DNA of 7,456 nt, taken from the NCBI GenBank assembly GCA_913049525.1, contig CAJWYZ010000071.1, forward strand, positions 1 through 7,456, written 5' to 3'. Source of the DNA: an uncultured Fidelibacterota bacterium. GTDB lineage: Bacteria > Fidelibacterota > Marinisomatia > SCGC-AAA003-L08 > D37C17. Shown piece by piece: positions 7,026 through 7,456 of the stretch. Made by a program: the position numbers and the translations under genes. The number at the start of each line of letters is the position of its first letter. Positions within the stretch are counted from its first letter, which is position 1. The notes under the pieces were generated by a model that did no database searches, had not been told where the DNA came from, and saw only the letters and a list, made by a program, of their open reading frames with translations.

Positions 7026-7301
7026 TTAGAGTGGCAGAAGTATCAGCTGATCAGACTGTTCTTTATCTTTGCGATCGTAGTTTTCTTCACAGATAAGGGT
7101 TCCGTCATTATCATAATGTTTCCATGTACCGATGCGGCGCATTTTTTCGTATTGACCAGTTAGGAGAATTTGACCATTGTCCCAATAATAGATAATTTTT
7201 CCATGGACAAGCCCGTTCTTATAGTGTTTAACTAATTTTAATCGACCCGTCTTTTGGTTTATTATTCTATGATATCCGTTCTTTTTTAGATTTTTCTGCA
7301 T
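7026..7301 (-). CDS. Small MORN-repeat protein (YwqK-like)
   Basis: A 91-residue protein built from about three repeats of roughly 23 residues with the MORN pattern. The clearest are YKNGLVHGKIIYYWDNGQIL (27-46) and GQYEKMRRIGTWKHYDNDGT (49-68), with a degenerate unit before them (about 9-24). Each has the aromatic-NG-x2-HG/IG-x-W/Y spacing that folds into beta hairpins. Such repeats in bacteria are annotated as YwqK-family antitoxin-like proteins, but that label is weak and no toxin partner lies in the window. No signal peptide or lipobox is seen, and the N-terminus is lysine-rich. The start at 7301 is fixed by an in-frame TAA three codons upstream (7308-7310). AAGAAG just before the ATG is at best a poor ribosome site. 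It faces the aldehyde dehydrogenase with a 7-base gap. It may be a remnant of a longer MORN protein. Role unknown. Confidence 0.7.
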   Translation of the reverse strand: MQKNLKKNGYHRIINQKTGRLKLVKHYKNGLVHGKIIYYWDNGQILLTGQYEKMRRIGTWKHYDNDGTLICEENYDRKDKEQSDQLILLPL

Positions 7302-7365
7302 TTCTTCTTAGAATTGAATATTCGTTAACTCCTCTTTCACAACGGTAAAAATTACCATATCCTCG

Positions 7366-7391
7366 ATCACCATTAGGTGATGCACGTCACA
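7366..7391. promoter_or_regulatory. Overlapping inverted repeats resembling CRP-family operator half-sites
   Basis: ATCACC (7366-7371) and GGTGAT (7376-7381) form a perfect 6-bp inverted repeat with a 4-base spacer. The right arm is reused in GGTGA-N6-TCACA (7376-7391), which differs from the CRP consensus TGTGA-N6-TCACA at one base. More GTGAT/ATCAC half-sites occur at 7419-7423 and 7446-7450. The location, upstream of the MORN gene and possibly of a divergent gene beyond the window, suits an operator. Which regulator would bind is an inference. Confidence 0.4.
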
Positions 7392-7423
7392 AAATTCGAA
7401 TCATGTCCGTCGATAAAGGTGAT

Positions 7424-7429
7424 ATTATA
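7424..7429 (-). promoter_or_regulatory. Candidate -10 box upstream of the MORN gene
   Basis: TATAAT on the - strand is an exact -10 consensus. The hexamer 17 bases upstream (TCGTGA) matches the -35 consensus poorly, so activation or an extended promoter would be needed. Transcription would start near 7417, giving a leader of about 115 bases. The sequence is AT-rich and near-palindromic, so a promoter for a divergent gene past the window edge is equally possible. Confidence 0.35.
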
Positions 7430-7456
7430 TAAAAAACTGACACAGATCACGAAAAA

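Noticed and set aside
6975..7163. A 62-codon + strand frame across the ALDH end and MORN gene, and a 60-codon - strand frame at 6725-6907
   Set aside because: Both are out of frame with real genes and have no ribosome site or domain.
7403..7432. Small + strand ORF MSVDKGDII upstream of a possible gene beyond the window
   Set aside because: Nine codons with no ribosome site; nothing supports it as a leader peptide.

Overview
The window reads as ordinary bacterial chromosome, AT-rich (roughly 40% GC by eye), tightly packed, and free of RNA genes, insertion sequences or CRISPR. The best lineage clue is at the left edge. The partial gene there ends in a type A C-terminal sorting domain of the type IX secretion system (T9SS). 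This domain is found in the Bacteroidota/FCB group, and its wording most resembles Marinimicrobia (SAR406), Ignavibacteria or Calditrichota proteins. The lineage is an inference from that one domain plus the base composition; no rRNA or other marker is present.

Layout. (1) At 2-178 (+) lies the 3' end of a secreted or surface protein. A perfect 11-bp stem terminator follows, shared by two convergent genes. (2) At 231-3072 (-) is a complete three-gene proton-translocating transhydrogenase operon, pntAA-pntAB-pntB. Its genes are joined by two TAATG stop/start overlaps, each has a good Shine-Dalgarno sequence, and a near-consensus promoter lies upstream. (3) The 180-bp gap 3073-3252 is AT-rich and divergent. 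(4) At 3253-7018 (+) lie a small serine alpha/beta hydrolase, an FAD-dependent GMC oxidoreductase overlapping it by one base, and, 98 bp on, an aldehyde dehydrogenase. (5) At 7026-7301 (-) is a small MORN-repeat protein. Upstream of it (7302-7456) is a short regulatory-looking stretch with a TATAAT box and a cluster of GTGAT/ATCAC half-sites.

How the genes may work together. Hydrolase, alcohol oxidoreductase and aldehyde dehydrogenase in this order match ester to alcohol to aldehyde to carboxylic acid, so the + strand cluster is best read as a small catabolic cassette for a hydrophobic ester or alcohol. The substrate cannot be read from the sequence. The GMC enzyme carries a four-cysteine cluster suggesting an Fe-S centre, and the aldehyde dehydrogenase ends in a basic, tryptophan-rich tail suited to membrane contact. 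The transhydrogenase uses the proton gradient to make NADPH from NADH. It is divergently transcribed from the cassette, and nothing in the sequence shows that the two are functionally linked.

I did not find a clear undescribed system such as a defence island, mobile element or novel RNA. The observations most worth following up are the GMC cysteine cluster, the hydrolase/GMC/ALDH cassette and the half-site cluster at the right edge.
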